From assembly GCA_900547755.1 (NCBI GenBank), contig URIC01000032.1:1-28973 (forward strand): DNA of 28,973 nt, read 5' to 3'. The DNA is from an uncultured Bacteroidales bacterium. GTDB lineage: Bacteria; Bacteroidota; Bacteroidia; Bacteroidales; Muribaculaceae. How positions within the stretch are numbered: the first letter of the stretch is position 1; each line of letters begins with the position of its first letter. The notes under the pieces were generated by a model, which was given only the letters and a program-made list of their open reading frames with translations, made no database searches and had not been told where the DNA came from. A program made the translations under genes and the position numbers. Shown piece after piece: positions 7,318-15,660 of this stretch.

Positions 7318-8976
7318 TCAATAAATATCTTTGTTGTGTTCCAGGAGCAACGTCATGGAGGGACGGTCGCAGACCTCGGGGGGACCGAAGTACTGGATAG
7401 GGCCGGGATACTGGTAAAGGGTATTCAGGGCGTTGGTCTCTCGCTGAGAAGCGAACTTAAGGTATGGACGTCCGTTCAGCTTGACCAGCGCCTTTTGTAT
7501 TACAGGCTTCAGCTTACCGTTGCGGCGCTCCATGTTCATCATCATCGTTATGGGGATACCGCCGGCAATCCATTCCTCGGTGTGGCCGGTGAGGTTACGT
7601 ACCGAACTCATGTAGCCGGTTAGGCCGGCGTTTATCAGCATTGCGGCGTTAAAGCCGAGTGCATAAGTATAGTCGGCGTCGAAGTTGGAAGGGTCGGCAC
7701 AACGGCCTTCATAACCGAAAAAGTGGTGCTGCGTAGCGAACTTGCCCACATAAAGGCCCTGTTCCTTCATCTCCTCAAGACGCTTCTCCACCATCTCGGA
7801 AATCAGCTTCTCTGTCTCGATAAGAGATACCTGCACATTGCCGTGGCTGTCGCGCTCCAGAGAGAGCTGCAACGCAATCGGTTTAGGCAGACTCTTGTAA
7901 AGTTCCTGATTCACAGGAGTGAGATAGGAATAGATGGTAATGAGCTTATTGTCCTCGTCCAGAGAGTCCAGTTCCTCGGCATGGGCGGCCAAGACTTCGT
8001 TCAGCTCGGAAATAAGATTCTTCATAGAGGGAATGAACTCTATGACACCCTCCGGAATCAGGACCGTACCGAAGTTCCACCCCAGCTTGGCACGCTCGCT
8101 CACAACGTAAGCTATATAGCTGACAATGTTGTCCAAAGTCATACGCTTGGCCAGTATTTCCTCGGAGATAAGGCAAATATTGGGCTGAGTCTCCAGAGCG
8201 CACTCCAAAGCTATGTGGGAAGCCGAGCGACCCATGAGTTTGATGAAGTGATAATATTTTTTCGCAGAGTTACAGTCTCTTTGTATGTTGCCGATAACCT
8301 CGCTATACACCTTGCAGGCGGTGTCAAAGCCGAAAGAGGTCTCTATCCACTTGTTCTTAAGGTCACCGTCAATAGTCTTGGGCACACCTATCACCTGAAT
8401 ATCCACACCCTTGGCCTTGTAATACTCGGCGAGTACGGCGGCATTGGTGTTGGAGTCATCACCGCCAATGATTACCAGGGCTTTGATGTTAAGCTCTTCA
8501 AGGATTTTCAGACCCTCGTCAAACTGCTCGGGAGTCTCAAGTTTGGTACGTCCGGAACCGATGATGTCGAAACCGCCTGTATTCCGGTATTCCTTGATTA
8601 CACCGGCTGTGAGTTCCATATACTGATGCTCCACAAATCCGCTTGGACCCATCAGGAATCCGAACAGACGACATTCGCGGTTGAGGCTTTTGATACCGTC
8701 GAAAATACCGCTCACCACATTGTGGCCGCCGGGCGCCTGACCGCCGCTGAGGATAATACCGACGTTGAAAGGCTCCTCCACACGTACCGGGTTCTCATCG
8801 CGCTCGAACTCCACTACGGGCATTCCATAAGTATTGGGGAAAAGTTTCTTTATCTCCTCCTGGTCAGCCACAGACTGGGTTTTCTCACCCTCTTTTACTT
8901 TTACAGGACCCTGGAGGGCAAAAGGCAGCTTGGGCTGATAATCAGCTCTTACTCTCTGAAGTGCACTCTTTTTCAT
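7318..8976 (-). CDS. pfp: Diphosphate--fructose-6-phosphate 1-phosphotransferase (PPi-dependent phosphofructokinase)
   Basis: 552 residues, matching the long PPi-PFK clade rather than the roughly 320-residue ATP-PFK. The enzyme reversibly phosphorylates fructose 6-phosphate with pyrophosphate in glycolysis. Visible motifs are GGQAPGGHN (78-86), GGDDSNTNA (171-179), PKTIDGD (199-205) and MGRSASHIALECALE near 250. Asp in GGDD, where ATP-dependent enzymes have Gly, together with Lys in PKTIDGD, is the established signature for pyrophosphate use. The N-terminal start at a minus-strand ATG (8974-8976) fits the family. It lies alone, followed by a strong hairpin and preceded by a leader of about 140 bases. 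Confidence 0.96.
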   Translation of the reverse strand: MKKSALQRVRADYQPKLPFALQGPVKVKEGEKTQSVADQEEIKKLFPNTYGMPVVEFERDENPVRVEEPFNVGIILSGGQAPGGHNVVSGIFDGIKSLNRECRLFGFLMGPSGFVEHQYMELTAGVIKEYRNTGGFDIIGSGRTKLETPEQFDEGLKILEELNIKALVIIGGDDSNTNAAVLAEYYKAKGVDIQVIGVPKTIDGDLKNKWIETSFGFDTACKVYSEVIGNIQRDCNSAKKYYHFIKLMGRSASHIALECALETQPNICLISEEILAKRMTLDNIVSYIAYVVSERAKLGWNFGTVLIPEGVIEFIPSMKNLISELNEVLAAHAEELDSLDEDNKLITIYSYLTPVNQELYKSLPKPIALQLSLERDSHGNVQVSLIETEKLISEMVEKRLEEMKEQGLYVGKFATQHHFFGYEGRCADPSNFDADYTYALGFNAAMLINAGLTGYMSSVRNLTGHTEEWIAGGIPITMMMNMERRNGKLKPVIQKALVKLNGRPYLKFASQRETNALNTLYQYPGPIQYFGPPEVCDRPSMTLLLEHNKDIY

Positions 8977-9120
8977 GCAGAATTAATTGAATATTGGGTT
9001 ACAGACTCTCGACAAACGCCACAACCGAAGCCATATTCACATATCGGTCATTGACGCATCACATAGCATATCAGCAGCATTTACAACTGCAAAGAGTCTA
9101 ACTTTGTACTAATACCGCTG

Positions 9121-9151
9121 CAAAATTACAAAAAATAAATTACCTGAGCAA
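9121..9151 (-). promoter_or_regulatory. Likely promoter of pfp
   Basis: On the minus strand TTG (9149-9151), 20 bases, then TAATTTTG (9121-9128). It would give a 5' leader of about 140 bases. The 350-base gap between pfp and the DUF262 cassette otherwise holds only this element, the opposite-strand cassette promoter and A+T-rich DNA. A second TAACTTTG at 9099-9106 on the plus strand has no matching -33 box. Confidence 0.5.
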
Positions 9152-9199
9152 CCGCATCCTCGCCAAATAACACTCATTTTTGACAGATATAAGATTATT

Positions 9200-9230
9200 T
9201 TTGCAAATAAGAAAAAAGTTTGTATTTTTG
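9200..9230 (+). promoter_or_regulatory. Promoter of the DUF262 cassette
   Basis: TTTG (9200-9203), 19 bases, then TATTTTTG (9223-9230): both boxes match the Bacteroidetes consensus. Predicted start is near 9237, giving a leader of about 90 bases before the ATG at 9327. Confidence 0.75.
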
Positions 9231-9326
9231 TAAAAACTAAACACCCCCGCTTTATGGTGCAAGCACAAAAAAGATGTCGGGACAATAGTGTTTTTATTTC
9301 TGATTATCTTCTTACTTATTCTTCTT

Positions 9327-11120
9327 ATGAGTGCTATAAATCTGAACACTCGGCTGGTGGGTAAAATCAAAGGACGTTTTGTCCTACCCGATTATCAGCG
9401 CGGTTATCGTTGGACCGATGACGAGGTAAAAAAACTCCTTGATGACATTTTTGCAAATGGCAAGAATAATTACTGTCTGCAACCTGTAGCCGTAAAAAGG
9501 CGCAGTGAAACGGAATATGAGCTTATAGACGGCCAGCAGCGTCTGACAACCATCTATCTGATATACCGCTATCTGAACAAAGGGTCAGGAGGTTTTATGT
9601 CCGGTCCCCGTTTTTCAATGAAATACGACACAAGGAATGAGTCTGAAAAATACCTGCAGACCATAGACCCGGACCTCGCCGACACCAATATAGACTTCTA
9701 TTTTATACACCAGGCTTACAAATATATCGAGCAATATTTCGACGGCCAGGGAGATGAACGCCAATCCAAAATGGCCGACATAAACAAGTATTTCGACCAA
9801 AATGTCAGCATCATCTGGTACGAGGTGCCGGACGGCGACGGCGTAAGCATGTTTGAGCGTCTGAATATAGGCAAAATACCGCTGACATCCTCTGAAATCG
9901 TCAAAGCCCTGTTCATGCGCAAAGATGGCGCCAACGTCAACCGACAGGAGGAAATAGCGCTGCAATGGGACTACATGGAACAGGAACTTAACAAAAAATC
10001 GTTCTGGTCGTTCCTGACAAATGCCGAAGCTACAGACTATCCCACACGCATAGACCTGATTCTTGACCTTATGGCGGACAAGAAGCCCGGCGAGCGTGAG
10101 ACTTATTTCACTTTCTTCTACTTCGAACAGAAGTTGAACTCGCTTAGGGACAGTCAAAACGAGAGTGAAGCCCTAAACGAAGTGTGGGACGAAATTTACC
10201 GCACTTTCCTGACTTTACGCGAGTGGTATTCGGACCATGAGTTCTATCACAAGATTGGTTATCTTATTACTTGTGGAGGATATTCCCTCAGAGACATCTA
10301 CAATCTGTGGAAAGTAGATAATAAACCGGTAAAGAAATCCGACTTCATCGCCGCCATAAACAAAGAAATCAGAAACAGCATAAGCAAAGCCGTAAACATC
10401 AAATCTTTGCTATATTCCAACCCCGAACAAAAGAAGCTCATAGAGAGGCTTTTACTGCTGATGAATATCGAGACTGAGCGTACCGTCGCCGGCGAGGCAC
10501 GACGTTTCCCATTTGAATTATACAAGTTCAATTATAAAAACGGGAAAAAAGTAAAATGGTCTCTTGAACATATACATGCACAGCACTCCGAAGGTCTGAA
10601 TACAAACCAGAAACGCCTGGAGTGGCTGAAAGCGCACATTCCATGTCTTAGTGGACAAAATACGGAAGCCGCCTCTGAATTGACAGTTAAAATGCAGGTC
10701 CTTGCAGACAAACTTAATGAAAACATAGAATACAAGAACGTAAAAACTGAGTTTGAGCCACTACGTGCCCGGGCTGTGAAACTTCTGACAGACCCGGACC
10801 AGAAGACTGACAGCGAAGAATATCTCCACAGGATATGTAACCTGGCACTGCTTGACTGCGGCACGAACTCAGCTGTCAGCAACTATGTCTTTGACGCCAA
10901 ACGCGAAATAATAATCAACAAGGATGCGAAAGGTGCTTTCATACCTATTTGCACTAAAAAAGTATTCTTCAAATACTTGCCAAGCGCAGACCCTCAGCTC
11001 CATTTCTGGGGCGAGCGTGACCGCGAAAGCTATCTTGAGGCAATCCTGAATACGCTTGCCGATTATCTGCCCAAACAAGATAGTACAGATACGCCGGAAG
11101 AAGATTACGAGCTTGTCTAA
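9327..11120 (+). CDS. DUF262-DUF1524 protein (GmrSD-like putative type IV restriction enzyme)
   Basis: 597 residues from the ATG at 9327. An in-frame GTG at 9288 would add a hydrophobic stretch that looks like translated leader, and the family normally begins close to the first motif. DUF262 (ParB/Srx-like NTPase) motifs are LPDYQRGYRW (20-29), IDGQQRLTT (67-75) and MFERLNIGKIPLT (175-187). The C-terminal third carries DUF1524 HNH-nuclease marks: LEHIHAQH (413-420) and ICNLALLDCGTNSAVSN with downstream K525-R526 (503-526). In characterised GmrSD, SspE and BrxU proteins this pairing couples NTP hydrolysis to cleavage of modified foreign DNA. Restriction activity here is inferred. The gene is more A+T-rich than its neighbours and is followed 17 bases later by a second DUF262 gene. 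Confidence 0.88.
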   Translation: MSAINLNTRLVGKIKGRFVLPDYQRGYRWTDDEVKKLLDDIFANGKNNYCLQPVAVKRRSETEYELIDGQQRLTTIYLIYRYLNKGSGGFMSGPRFSMKYDTRNESEKYLQTIDPDLADTNIDFYFIHQAYKYIEQYFDGQGDERQSKMADINKYFDQNVSIIWYEVPDGDGVSMFERLNIGKIPLTSSEIVKALFMRKDGANVNRQEEIALQWDYMEQELNKKSFWSFLTNAEATDYPTRIDLILDLMADKKPGERETYFTFFYFEQKLNSLRDSQNESEALNEVWDEIYRTFLTLREWYSDHEFYHKIGYLITCGGYSLRDIYNLWKVDNKPVKKSDFIAAINKEIRNSISKAVNIKSLLYSNPEQKKLIERLLLLMNIETERTVAGEARRFPFELYKFNYKNGKKVKWSLEHIHAQHSEGLNTNQKRLEWLKAHIPCLSGQNTEAASELTVKMQVLADKLNENIEYKNVKTEFEPLRARAVKLLTDPDQKTDSEEYLHRICNLALLDCGTNSAVSNYVFDAKREIIINKDAKGAFIPICTKKVFFKYLPSADPQLHFWGERDRESYLEAILNTLADYLPKQDSTDTPEEDYELV

Positions 11121-11137
11121 AAATAAATTACTAAGAC

Positions 11138-13480
11138 ATGGATACGATTAAGACAAATTTCAAAGGACTATTTACCAATCCTGACATAAATATCGAGAAG
11201 ATAGAAATCCCCCGCATACAGAGGTCTTATGCACAGGGGCGTACAACCACACAGGCCACTCGTGTACGTGAGCGTTTCCTGAAAGCAATCCACGATGGCA
11301 TTGTTTCTGCTGACGGGTTGACACTTGACTTCGTCTACGGAAACACAGAGAACAAGCTCTTTGTCCCGCTTGACGGTCAGCAACGCCTTACAACGTTATT
11401 CCTGCTGCACTGGTATGCGGCGGTCAAGGAAGATATAAATACAGATATTATCGCACGTTTCTCTTACCTTACACGTTACAGCGCACGCGACTTCTGCCGC
11501 AAACTGAGTACATATCGCCCGAATATAGATGGGCCTCTCTCTAAGACAATTCGCAACGAGGGCTGGTTTCCCATGGACTGGCGAAACGACCCGACCGTTG
11601 TCTCCATGCTCAATATGATTGACGCCATTCAGCAGAAATTTAACGACATCGACCATTTATGGAATAAACTGGATAACGTGACATTCTATTTTCTGCCGAT
11701 AGAACAGATGGGGCTTACCGACGAGATTTATATAAAGATGAACTCAAGAGGCAAACCGCTGACTCAGTTTGAACATTTCAAAGCTGAACTGATACGTTTG
11801 CTCCGAGCCATAGATGAGTTAAATGAGAAGCAGGAAAACTACGACTCCCTGCCTGAAAGAGAAAAGCGAATAGCCACACGAATCGGCAGAAAGATAGACC
11901 GTGAGTGGACAGATATGCTTTGGCCTCATCGCGGGAACAATAATATCATCGACGACGAATTTCTCGCATATTTCAGAATCATTTGCGACATTATCTGCTA
12001 TCAAGAGAACAAATCCGTCTACGAGCGTGACAATAAGCCCGACCGGGTTCCTGATGAGTTCAGTCTGCTAAAGATGTATTTCAACGGCCCAAAGGCTATG
12101 GAAAACATCCTCTTCTTTGAAGATTGCATGGATATTTGGGTGAATGTACCCAAAGGAGCTGACACTGAAGACACGTCTGTTATATCTACTCCCATATTGG
12201 ACTTCTTTGCGGATTATATAGCCACATCGCATCAACCTCGTAAAATCACAGCAGACGATAACGAGCTTTCCCTCTTTGAAGGCGTAATCGGACACCGAAG
12301 CAAATTCTCACTGCCACATCTCGCGCTCCTTTATGCGTTTATTACATATCTTCTCAATAAAGATGGAATAACCGACGATAATTTCAGACGACGTCTGCGC
12401 ATAGTCTGGAATCTGATACGCAATTCCTCCAACGAGGTAGTAGACCGTCCCAACAGTGACGCCGGCAATCGTATGCCTGCTGTTCTGGCTCAGATAGAAT
12501 CAATAGTCAAATTCGGTGTCATACTCAAAAGAGTTAGTGTTAAAGGAAAGTATGACCTGCCTAACTTCAATGTCATTCAGCTGAATGAAGAACGAGAGAA
12601 ACTTTATTTTGCGCGAGATTACACTCCGAAGTCCGAATCCCTTTACGAGTTGGAGGACAATGACCTCTTGACAGGTCGTGTGGAAATTTTCGATTTTCAT
12701 GACACCTCTTTATATAAGAAATTCTATGCCTTGTTTGATTGCGACTATGACCTCATTGATTGCGCCCTGATGTCGGTCTGCCCTTACTACTACGAAGACA
12801 AGAGAGTGGGAAATATATTTCAGGTATCACTCGGCACAGACGGACGACTATTAAAAGATGCAAATATCAGTACGCACGTATGGAATGAGCTGTTCCACAA
12901 AGGCACATTCAAGGACTCAAAAATGCAAGGATTGGTAACCGCCATTGGCGCTATTATGAAATCAGATATAATTGACGATAACTCTCTGAAAGGCATAATA
13001 GACACATTCCTGAAAAAATGTGAGGATAATAATAATTTCCCTTGGCAGTATTATTACGTAAAGTATCCGGTTTTCCGCAAAGGCCGCTTCGGCAAATATC
13101 AATTAGGACTGACGCCGGAAACTCAATACGACGTTTTGAGCTTGTGGGCACGTGCCAAATCCTCCAATGCTCGTCAGCCTTTCCTTGAAGCTACCGGCGA
13201 CTACGAATTTTACAATCTCCGATACAAACCGTTTGCCGACGGCTGGCTCTATTGCGACTCGGACAAATGGCTGCTCTATATGGGAGAGGACTTTGACAGC
13301 TCACGACCTGCAAAATTCCTGCCCATCGCTAAAAATGGAGCTAATGACGCCGAAGACCGCATAGCTCTGTTTATGTCTAATCAAAACACGGACGATTGGG
13401 AGGAAATACCCGATACCATTACCGAATATCCTATCCTTCCTGATTCCTTACCTGAAGAAGAATCTCCCGTAGGGTCATAG
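11138..13480 (+). CDS. Large DUF262 protein without a recognisable nuclease domain
   Basis: 780 residues. DUF262 motifs at the N-terminus are IPRIQRSYAQGR (24-35), PLDGQQRLTTLFLLHWY (77-93) and MNSRGKPLT (201-209), so the NTPase core appears intact. The remaining roughly 570 residues match nothing I can name. I see no HNH, PD-(D/E)XK, transmembrane or zinc-ribbon pattern; it looks like a soluble, mostly helical region ending in an aromatic-rich stretch (LYCDSDKWLLYMGEDFD) and an acidic tail. It starts 17 bases after the DUF262-DUF1524 gene and must share its transcript. A two-protein system, with this as a recognition or regulatory subunit, is a reasonable inference but unproven. Confidence 0.85.
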   Translation: MDTIKTNFKGLFTNPDINIEKIEIPRIQRSYAQGRTTTQATRVRERFLKAIHDGIVSADGLTLDFVYGNTENKLFVPLDGQQRLTTLFLLHWYAAVKEDINTDIIARFSYLTRYSARDFCRKLSTYRPNIDGPLSKTIRNEGWFPMDWRNDPTVVSMLNMIDAIQQKFNDIDHLWNKLDNVTFYFLPIEQMGLTDEIYIKMNSRGKPLTQFEHFKAELIRLLRAIDELNEKQENYDSLPEREKRIATRIGRKIDREWTDMLWPHRGNNNIIDDEFLAYFRIICDIICYQENKSVYERDNKPDRVPDEFSLLKMYFNGPKAMENILFFEDCMDIWVNVPKGADTEDTSVISTPILDFFADYIATSHQPRKITADDNELSLFEGVIGHRSKFSLPHLALLYAFITYLLNKDGITDDNFRRRLRIVWNLIRNSSNEVVDRPNSDAGNRMPAVLAQIESIVKFGVILKRVSVKGKYDLPNFNVIQLNEEREKLYFARDYTPKSESLYELEDNDLLTGRVEIFDFHDTSLYKKFYALFDCDYDLIDCALMSVCPYYYEDKRVGNIFQVSLGTDGRLLKDANISTHVWNELFHKGTFKDSKMQGLVTAIGAIMKSDIIDDNSLKGIIDTFLKKCEDNNNFPWQYYYVKYPVFRKGRFGKYQLGLTPETQYDVLSLWARAKSSNARQPFLEATGDYEFYNLRYKPFADGWLYCDSDKWLLYMGEDFDSSRPAKFLPIAKNGANDAEDRIALFMSNQNTDDWEEIPDTITEYPILPDSLPEEESPVGS

Positions 13481-13491
13481 AGGTCTGGAAG

Positions 13492-13523
13492 TTTGTCCGG
13501 TGACGTATTTTTTATTAACTTTG
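13492..13523 (+). promoter_or_regulatory. Promoter of the DUF4491 gene
   Basis: TTTG (13492-13495), 20 bases, then TAACTTTG (13516-13523). Predicted start is near 13530, about 16 bases before the ATG at 13546. It separates this gene from the DUF262 cassette. Confidence 0.75.
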
Positions 13524-13545
13524 ATGCGGATTTGATTGTTTAAAA

Positions 13546-13875
13546 ATGGATTTTAGCGAATATAACTGGGCGGGACTGGCTGTAGGAATAAGTACGTTCC
13601 TGATTATAGGCCTGTTCCACCCTCTGGTCATCAAGGGTGAGTATTATTTCGGACGCAAGGTGAACTGGGCGTTTGCCATATTGGGCGTATGCACGGCCAT
13701 AGGTGCATTGTTTTGCAAAGACTTGTTTTGCTCTTCCCTATTGGCTGTAATCTCCTTTTCCTCGTTCTGGAGCATCAAGGAGGTTATAGAGCAGGAGGAA
13801 AGAGTACGCAAGGGCTGGTTTCCGGCCAATCCCAGACGCGCCGGGAAAGCCAAGGGCAAACCCGAATCAGAATAA
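13546..13875 (+). CDS. DUF4491 family small membrane protein
   Basis: 109 residues with three hydrophobic segments (about 9-30, 40-56 and 60-76) and a basic C-terminal tail (NPRRAGKAKGK). The pattern GxxxGxxxFLIIGLFHPLVIKGEYYFG, then SFSSFWSIKEVIEQEERV and KGWFPANPRR, matches the DUF4491 family of short Bacteroidetes/Firmicutes integral membrane proteins. No function is known. It has its own promoter, and its TAA stop directly abuts the stop of convergent aroE with no bases between. Confidence 0.85.
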   Translation: MDFSEYNWAGLAVGISTFLIIGLFHPLVIKGEYYFGRKVNWAFAILGVCTAIGALFCKDLFCSSLLAVISFSSFWSIKEVIEQEERVRKGWFPANPRRAGKAKGKPESE

Positions 13876-14619
13876 TCAGCTGTTCCAGAGCTTCCAGGCG
13901 AGTTCCGCCTGGCGATACAGCATACTCAGACCGTTGCGCACAACGCATCCTTGCGCCGCACAGCGCTGCATGAATTGTGTGCAGGGAGGATTGTATACCA
14001 AATCTATAGCTACGTGCTTTTCGCTAAGGTACTGATATGGGAAGGGGGGACAACCGCCTACATCCGGATATGTGCCGAGTGGTGTGCAATTGACTAAAAT
14101 CCCGGTATGCCTTACCACATCCTCATCAATATCGCCGTAAGCATATTCGCCGGCTACGGGAGTGCGTGACACCCGGGTGCAGAGAACGCCGACATTCTCA
14201 AGCGCATATTTCACAGCCAGGGAGGCACCGCCTGTACCGAGCAGCAGCGCCTTGACCGGATTGTTATCGGACAAACAGAAACGCGCACTTTCCAGGAATC
14301 CCGGAGCATCGGTATTGTATCCGCGCAACACCACTCTCCCCTCCCGGCGCTCAATGACAACGACATTGACCGCACCTATCTCCGCAGCCGCATACTCCAG
14401 TTCATCCAGATACGGGATTACCGACTGCTTATAGGGTATAGTCACATTAAGTCCGCACAAATCAGGGTTCTCCCTTATCAGAGCAGGCAACAATGAAATA
14501 TCCGGAAGCTCGTAGTTCCGATATTCAGCATCAATCCCTTCACTTCGGAACTTCTCTCCGAAATATGCGGTGGAAAATGAATGGACCAGAGTGCGGCCCA
14601 GGAGTCCGAAACGCCTCAT
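13876..14619 (-). CDS. aroE: Shikimate dehydrogenase
   Basis: 247 residues, close to the usual Bacteroidetes AroE length. It reduces 3-dehydroshikimate to shikimate with NADPH in aromatic amino acid synthesis. The shikimate-binding HSFS (13-16), NVTIPYK with catalytic Lys64 (58-64) and GYNTD with Asp104 (100-104) are present, followed by the nucleotide-binding GTGGASLAVKYAL. The C-terminus QAELAWKLW is typical. It lies downstream of serC-serA on the same strand, but a hairpin separates it from serA. I saw no clear -33/-7 pair in the 94-base gap, so it may depend on read-through. Confidence 0.96.
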   Translation of the reverse strand: MRRFGLLGRTLVHSFSTAYFGEKFRSEGIDAEYRNYELPDISLLPALIRENPDLCGLNVTIPYKQSVIPYLDELEYAAAEIGAVNVVVIERREGRVVLRGYNTDAPGFLESARFCLSDNNPVKALLLGTGGASLAVKYALENVGVLCTRVSRTPVAGEYAYGDIDEDVVRHTGILVNCTPLGTYPDVGGCPPFPYQYLSEKHVAIDLVYNPPCTQFMQRCAAQGCVVRNGLSMLYRQAELAWKLWNS

Positions 14620-14642
14620 CTGTAAATAAGATAGCTACACGG

Positions 14643-14689
14643 TAAAAAGGATGAATGGGAACAAGGCCATACAGGACCTTGTTCCCATT
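14643..14689 (-). terminator. Terminator of serC-serA
   Basis: A perfect 13-bp inverted repeat (14654-14666 with 14677-14689, 10-base loop) begins 25 bases after the serA stop. On the minus strand it is followed by CATCCTTTTTACC, a short U-tract set slightly away from the stem. Confidence 0.75.
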
Positions 14690-14713
14690 ATTATCAATCT
14701 GGGATTTGCAAAC

Positions 14714-15631
14714 TTACTTGTTAACCTGGAACTTGTTCCAGCCATCCTTGAGGTTTGCGACAGCCTGTTCAGCGGCGGCAACGCCGGCGTTGAAGTTAGC
14801 CTCGGCTGTCTGAGCGCCCATCTTCTTGGGAGTGAAGAATACGCGGGCAGCGAATTTCTCCTCGAAGTCCTGAGCGGCGTCGGGCTTGATGTCGGAAACG
14901 TAGCGGATGTCGGGACGCTCCTCCATAGCCTTCATCAGGCCGGCCTCGTCGATAACCTCCTTACGGGCGGTGTTGATAAGCACGCCGTTCTTGGGCATCT
15001 TCATCACCAGGTCGTAGCCGATAGAGCCGCGAGTCTGGGGAGTAGCGGGGATATGGAGGGAAACGTACTGGTTCTCTGAGAAGAGTTCCTCGGGAGTGTG
15101 AACGGGACGTACACCCTCAGCTTCCATAACCTCGTCCTTGACGAATACGTCAAGAGCGGAAACCTTCATGTCGAAGCCTTTGGCGATGCGGGCTACGTTG
15201 CGGCCTACCTGACCGAAAGCGTAGATACCGAGTGTCTTGCCCTTGAGCTCGGAACCGGAAGTACCGTTGTACTGGTTGCGGCACATCATGACTACCATAC
15301 CGAATACGAGCTCGGCAACGGCGTTGGAGTTCTGACCGGGAGTGTTCATGACACAGATGCCGTGAGCTGTGGCGGCGGCCAGGTCAATGTTGTCATAACC
15401 GGCACCGGCGCGTACGATGACTTTCAGCTCGGGAGCGGCATCCATAACCTCGGCGTCAATTTTGTCGGAACGGACAATCAGACCGTTGGCGCTCTTGACA
15501 GCCTCGAGCAGGTCGGCACGTGTGCCTTTCTCAACTACCTCCAGTTCGTTACCGGAAGCGTTAACCACATCGGCAATAGCCTTGACTGCTGCGGGAGCAA
15601 AAGGCTTCTCTGTGAAAACGAGTATCTTCAT
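14714..15631 (-). CDS. serA: D-3-phosphoglycerate dehydrogenase, short type (no ACT domain), Lys-type active site
   Basis: 305 residues, so the regulatory ACT/ASB domains of long SerA are absent. The enzyme oxidises 3-phosphoglycerate to phosphohydroxypyruvate, the first step of serine synthesis. The Rossmann segment is LGIYAFGQVGRNVA (134-147), with Ala replacing the first Gly of GxGxxG. VRAGAGYDNID (73-83) and INTARKEVID with Arg223 (219-228) are present. The usual catalytic His of the TPHIGA motif is replaced: the sequence reads TPKKMGAQT (267-275). This Lys form is known from Bacteroidetes-type and Entamoeba PGDHs. It follows serC by 29 bases in the same operon. Confidence 0.95.
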   Translation of the reverse strand: MKILVFTEKPFAPAAVKAIADVVNASGNELEVVEKGTRADLLEAVKSANGLIVRSDKIDAEVMDAAPELKVIVRAGAGYDNIDLAAATAHGICVMNTPGQNSNAVAELVFGMVVMMCRNQYNGTSGSELKGKTLGIYAFGQVGRNVARIAKGFDMKVSALDVFVKDEVMEAEGVRPVHTPEELFSENQYVSLHIPATPQTRGSIGYDLVMKMPKNGVLINTARKEVIDEAGLMKAMEERPDIRYVSDIKPDAAQDFEEKFAARVFFTPKKMGAQTAEANFNAGVAAAEQAVANLKDGWNKFQVNK

Positions 15632-15660
15632 TTTGTTAATTTTCTTTTTGGAGGATTGAA

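Noticed and set aside
7723..9054. Long open frame opposite pfp (plus strand)
   Set aside because: pfp is complete with all active-site motifs; the opposite frame has no domain and no promoter.
9288..9326. In-frame GTG start at 9288 giving the first DUF262 protein a hydrophobic N-terminus
   Set aside because: The added residues are encoded by A+T-rich leader sequence, GTG is a weaker start than the ATG at 9327, and family members normally start just before the LPDYQRGYRW motif.
11138..13480. DUF262 pair read as a toxin-antitoxin module
   Set aside because: Both proteins are large NTPase-type proteins and one has a nuclease domain; there is no small antitoxin-like gene or autoregulatory operator in view.
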